Origin: an uncultured Oscillospiraceae bacterium
GTDB lineage: Bacteria; Bacillota; Clostridia; Oscillospirales; Oscillospiraceae
Length of the DNA: 15,868 nucleotides
Direction of reading: 5' to 3'
Assembly: GCA_905234575.1 (NCBI GenBank)
Contig: CAJOIG010000013.1
Span: forward strand, 1 to 15,868
Shown: positions 13,832-15,868 of the stretch, in pieces
How the letters are laid out: the number at the start of each line of letters is the position of its first letter
How positions within the stretch are numbered: position 1 is the first letter of the stretch
Translations under genes and position numbers: made by a program
The notes under the pieces: generated by a model
Database searches by the model: none
What the model saw: the letters and a program-made list of their open reading frames with translations, nothing else
What the model was told of the DNA's origin: nothing

Positions 13832-14440
13832 ATGAGTGAATGTATGGTTTTCACGGACGAAGAGCTCCAGGCCATGGCGTCGGAGCGTGTTTCCGGCGCG
13901 GAAGAAACGCTGGCAGAGCGATATGCGCGGCTGGTCCGTGCCTGTGCCCGCCCGTTCTTTCTTTCCGGCGGCGACAGCGAGGACCTGATTCAGGAGGGAA
14001 TGCTCGGTCTGCTTTCCGCGATCCGCGAGTATGACGCCGGCAAGGGAGCTTCCTTCAAGACCTACGCAGAGACCTGCATCCGAAACCGCATCCAATCCGC
14101 TATTCGTACCGCCGCACGAAAAAAACACGCGCCGCTGAACGACGGCGTTTCCCTCGACGATGTCCTCTCAGACGAATCCCAGTCCCTAGGCGCCCGGTAT
14201 TATCAGCGCAGTCCCGAGGAGCAGGTGCTAGCCAGAGAGACGGAAAAAGAGTTCATATCCGCTTATTCGCGGCTTTTGTCCAAGCTGGAGGCAAGAGTTC
14301 TTGACCTCTACCTGGATGGACTGTCCTATCAGGAGATGGCCGGCGCCCTCGGGAAGGACGTCAAATCCGTGGATAACGCCGTCCAGCGCATCCGGCGCAA
14401 GCTGGCCGGACTTTCCTTTGGCGACATCAGCCATAGCTGA
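13832..14440 (+). CDS. SigH-family RNA polymerase sigma factor
   Basis: This sigma-70 family protein (202 residues) most resembles B. subtilis SigH (Spo0H), which controls the transition to stationary phase and sporulation entry. Region 2 contains ARLVRACARPFFLSGGDSEDLIQEGMLGLLSAIREYDAGKG with KTYAETCIRNRIQSAIRTA, and KKHAPLNDGVSLD matches the SigH pattern RQKHIPLNSYVSLD. Region 4 has LDLYLDGLSYQEMAGALGKDVKSVDNAVQRIRRKL. Clostridia often carry several SigH-like factors, and this one is not in the usual rpmG-secE-nusG neighbourhood, so I do not give it the sigH symbol. No ribosome binding site precedes ATG 13832. An in-frame ATG at 13844 is an alternative start. It is followed after 50 bases by a small zinc-ribbon gene that may share its transcript. 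Confidence 0.88.
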   Translation: MSECMVFTDEELQAMASERVSGAEETLAERYARLVRACARPFFLSGGDSEDLIQEGMLGLLSAIREYDAGKGASFKTYAETCIRNRIQSAIRTAARKKHAPLNDGVSLDDVLSDESQSLGARYYQRSPEEQVLARETEKEFISAYSRLLSKLEARVLDLYLDGLSYQEMAGALGKDVKSVDNAVQRIRRKLAGLSFGDISHS

Positions 14441-14490
14441 TCGCAATATAACCCCCACACCGGGAAATTCATCAGAAGAGAGGATTCACA

Positions 14491-14769
14491 ATGTTCCAAG
14501 ACAAGACCCTTGTGTGCAAGGAATGCGGACAGGAGTTCGTATTCACCGCCGGTGAGCAGGAGTTCTATGCGGAGCGTGGCTTCCAGAATGAGCCCCAGCG
14601 CTGCAAGCCCTGCCGCGACGCCCGGAAGAATGCCGCCCGCGGCCCCCGGGAGTTCTTCACGGCTACCTGCGCTGCCTGCGGCGGCGAGGCTCGCGTTCCC
14701 TTTGAGCCGAAGACCGACCGTCCCGTGTATTGCAGCGAGTGCTTCGCCAAGATGCGCGCCGGTGAGTGA
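14491..14769 (+). CDS. Small double zinc-ribbon protein (CxxC-x17-CxxC)
   Basis: This 92-residue protein has two predicted zinc-binding units. The N-terminal one has CKEC at 9-12 paired with CKPC at about 38-41, of the probable zinc-ribbon family that includes the QEFYAERGFQNEPQRCKPC pattern. The C-terminal one has CAAC, exactly 17 residues, then CSEC, the CxxC-x17-CxxC domain. The molecular function of this widespread type is not established; nucleic-acid or protein binding is a reasonable guess. An AAGAGAGGA site precedes the ATG. I see no promoter in the 50 bases after the sigma factor gene, so it is probably cotranscribed with it. A strong terminator follows. Confidence 0.88.
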   Translation: MFQDKTLVCKECGQEFVFTAGEQEFYAERGFQNEPQRCKPCRDARKNAARGPREFFTATCAACGGEARVPFEPKTDRPVYCSECFAKMRAGE

Positions 14770-14780
14770 TCACACATAAT

Positions 14781-14816
14781 AAAAAGCAGGGGAGGCAGAC
14801 GCCTCCCCTGTTTTTT
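14781..14816 (+). terminator. Strong terminator after the zinc-ribbon gene
   Basis: CAGGGGAGGC (14787-14796) pairs perfectly with GCCTCCCCTG (14801-14810) around a four-base AGAC loop, followed by six T residues (14811-14816). Five A residues at 14781-14785 upstream could extend the stem, so it may also work for the opposite strand, though I see no gene converging on it. It closes the sigma factor/zinc-ribbon unit. Confidence 0.95.
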
Positions 14817-14826
14817 GCGATTTCGG

Positions 14827-14855
14827 TTGCAATTCCATCGCCCCGCGGTTATAAT
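14827..14855 (+). promoter_or_regulatory. Sigma-A promoter of the DUF1858-trmK-nif3 unit
   Basis: TTGCAA (14827-14832) and a perfect TATAAT (14850-14855) are separated by 17 bases, directly after the preceding terminator. Transcription should begin near 14862, giving a leader of about 27 bases with GGAGG at 14876-14880 for the first gene. Confidence 0.88.
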
Positions 14856-14888
14856 AGCCGCAGACCAATAAAATCGGAGGAACCTAAT

Positions 14889-15095
14889 ATGTATCAGGTC
14901 ACAAAAGACACGATCGTCTATGACGTTATGCTCAACGCCCCGGAGACGCAGCCGCTCTTCCAGCGAATCGGCATGCACTGCCTTGGCTGCGCCTATGCCA
15001 CCGGCGAGAGCATTGAGGCCGCCTGCCTTGTGCACGGCGTGGAGGTGGAGCCCTTTGTGGCGGAAGTCAACGCCTTCATCGCCGCCAACGCCTGA
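14889..15095 (+). CDS. DUF1858 small redox-type protein
   Basis: This 68-residue protein matches the DUF1858 family, also known as the hybrid-cluster-protein-associated putative redox disulfide domain. The pattern seen is the helical start VTKDTIVYDVMLNAPETQPLF, then GMHCLGCAYATGESIEAACLVHGVEVEPFVAEVNAF, with a CxxC pair (HCLGC) and a further Cys. Related domains occur at the N-terminus of ScdA/YtfE-type iron-centre repair proteins. The start ATG is set by GGAGG eight bases upstream and by the promoter; upstream in-frame codons lie in the terminator region. No hybrid cluster protein gene is in view. The biochemical role is unproven. Confidence 0.88.
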   Translation: MYQVTKDTIVYDVMLNAPETQPLFQRIGMHCLGCAYATGESIEAACLVHGVEVEPFVAEVNAFIAANA

Positions 15096-15124
15096 GTTCG
15101 GTTGAGGTACGGCGGGAGCTTGTC

Positions 15125-15796
15125 ATGGAAACGATTCGCTTATCTGCCCGGCTGCAGGCCGTGGCTGCCCTCATCCCTCCCGGAGCGAGGGTGATCGACG
15201 TTGGTACGGATCACGCGATGCTGCCGGTCTATCTCGCGCAGACGGGGATTTCGTCCCACATTTGGGCCAGCGACATCAACGCCGGTCCTCTGCATAGTGC
15301 GGAGCGTCTCGTTCGATCCTGCGGCGTGTCGGATCGCGTGTTTCTCCGGCAGACGGACGGCCTTGACGGGTTTTCAAGAGCGGACGCGGACTGCGTCGTG
15401 ATCGCCGGGATGGGAGGGGAGACCATGCTCTCCATCCTGTCGGGCGCGCCCTGGACGAGGGACGGCGTGCTTCTTATTTTAGAGCCGCAGTCCAAGCAGG
15501 AGCTTCTTCGCCGCTGGCTGACGTCGAACGGATACGCCATCGGCAGCGAGCGCCTGGTACGGGACGCCGGACGTCTGTATCCCGTCCTCACCGCATCCGG
15601 AGGGTGCGCGCCGTCCTACACCGAGGCGGAGTATCATCTCGGCAAGTGGACGCAGATCTGTGAGGACCCGCTCCTGCCCGCGTATCTGTCCATGCTCGAG
15701 AAGAGGATTCGGAAGGCGGCTCCCTTTGACGCTGCGGCGGACGCGCTTCTCCGCGAGCTGAATACGATCGAAACGAGGTTATCGGATCATGCCTAA
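15125..15796 (+). CDS. trmK: tRNA (adenine(22)-N1)-methyltransferase TrmK
   Basis: TrmK (YqfN) methylates N1 of A22 in the D-arm of certain tRNAs, using S-adenosylmethionine. The 223-residue protein starts with LSARLQAVAALIPPGARVIDVGTDHAMLPVYLA, where DVGTDHA (from residue 25) is the SAM-binding motif I of this family. ASDINAGPL follows, then VIAGMGGETM (about 92-101), the family signature at the active site, LILEPQSK and a C-terminal helical/coiled-coil part. GGGAG at 15114-15118 is the likely ribosome binding site. It lies 29 bases after the DUF1858 gene and overlaps the next gene by eight bases, the conserved trmK-yqfO pairing of Firmicutes. Confidence 0.94.
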   Translation: METIRLSARLQAVAALIPPGARVIDVGTDHAMLPVYLAQTGISSHIWASDINAGPLHSAERLVRSCGVSDRVFLRQTDGLDGFSRADADCVVIAGMGGETMLSILSGAPWTRDGVLLILEPQSKQELLRRWLTSNGYAIGSERLVRDAGRLYPVLTASGGCAPSYTEAEYHLGKWTQICEDPLLPAYLSMLEKRIRKAAPFDAAADALLRELNTIETRLSDHA

Positions 15797-15868
15797 GGTA
15801 GAGGATGTTTTGGCTTTCCTTTCGAAGAAAGCGCCGGTCGAGGCGAAGCTCGACTTCGACAACGTCGG
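15789..15868 (+). CDS. Nif3/YqfO-family protein, 5' end only
   Basis: Only the first 26 codons are in the window and the frame is open at the edge. The visible start, MPKVEDVLAFLSKKAP then KLDFDNVG, matches the opening of the Nif3/YqfO family (dinuclear-metal hexameric protein, often annotated as GTP cyclohydrolase I type 2-like), in which W/F-DNVG is highly conserved. The ATG overlaps the end of trmK by eight bases, and the trmK-nif3 order is common in Firmicutes, which supports the call. The biochemical function of the family is uncertain. Confidence 0.85.
   Translation, partial: MPKVEDVLAFLSKKAPVEAKLDFDNV

Noticed and set aside
14766..14888. An N-terminal extension of 41 residues on the DUF1858 protein.
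   Set aside because: It would be translated from the terminator and promoter DNA. The ribosome binding site at 14876-14880 and the family N-terminus fit ATG 14889.

Overview
The window is an ordinary chromosomal housekeeping segment of a GC-rich, spore-forming Firmicute, most likely a class Clostridia gut-type organism of the Oscillospiraceae/Ruminococcaceae kind. The evidence is strong AGGAGG ribosome binding sites, high third-position GC, the nusA-infB gene order typical of Firmicutes, a SigK-type and a SigH-type sporulation sigma factor, and a trmK-nif3 pair. All supported genes lie on the + strand. I see no mobile element, CRISPR array, tRNA or rRNA. The genus assignment is an inference.

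Layout. (1) 32-3211: IMP dehydrogenase (guaB) and formate-tetrahydrofolate ligase (fhs), a purine and one-carbon pair closed by a strong terminator with a UUCG tetraloop. (2) 3328-4017: an uninterrupted gene for the mother-cell sigma factor SigK, with a hydrophobic pro-sequence. (3) 4095-11518: a sigma-A promoter, a leader terminator/attenuator, and one long, tightly packed operon rimP-nusA-ylxR(rnpM)-ylxQ-infB-rbfA-nrnA-truB-ribF. It covers ribosome maturation, transcription elongation, translation initiation, nanoRNA/pAp turnover, tRNA pseudouridylation and FMN/FAD synthesis. Most junctions overlap by 1 to 23 bases or are separated by a few bases, which suggests translational coupling. (4) 11523-13727: the Holliday-junction operon ruvC-ruvA-ruvB. 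Its promoter is superimposed on the terminator of the preceding operon, and the predicted transcript start falls on the ruvC start codon. (5) 13728-14816: an AT-rich regulatory gap, a SigH-family sigma factor whose predicted transcript is also nearly leaderless, and a small double zinc-ribbon protein followed by a strong terminator. (6) 14827-15868: a consensus promoter driving a DUF1858 small redox-type protein, then trmK (tRNA m1A22 methyltransferase) and the start of a Nif3/YqfO-family gene that runs off the end.

No wholly new multi-gene system is evident. The points most worth a second look are the two apparently leaderless genes (ruvC and the SigH-like gene), the promoter/terminator superposition at 11523-11569, the attenuator-like hairpin in the rimP-nusA leader, the Tritrichomonas-type IMP dehydrogenase, and a TruB without its usual C-terminal RNA-binding domain.
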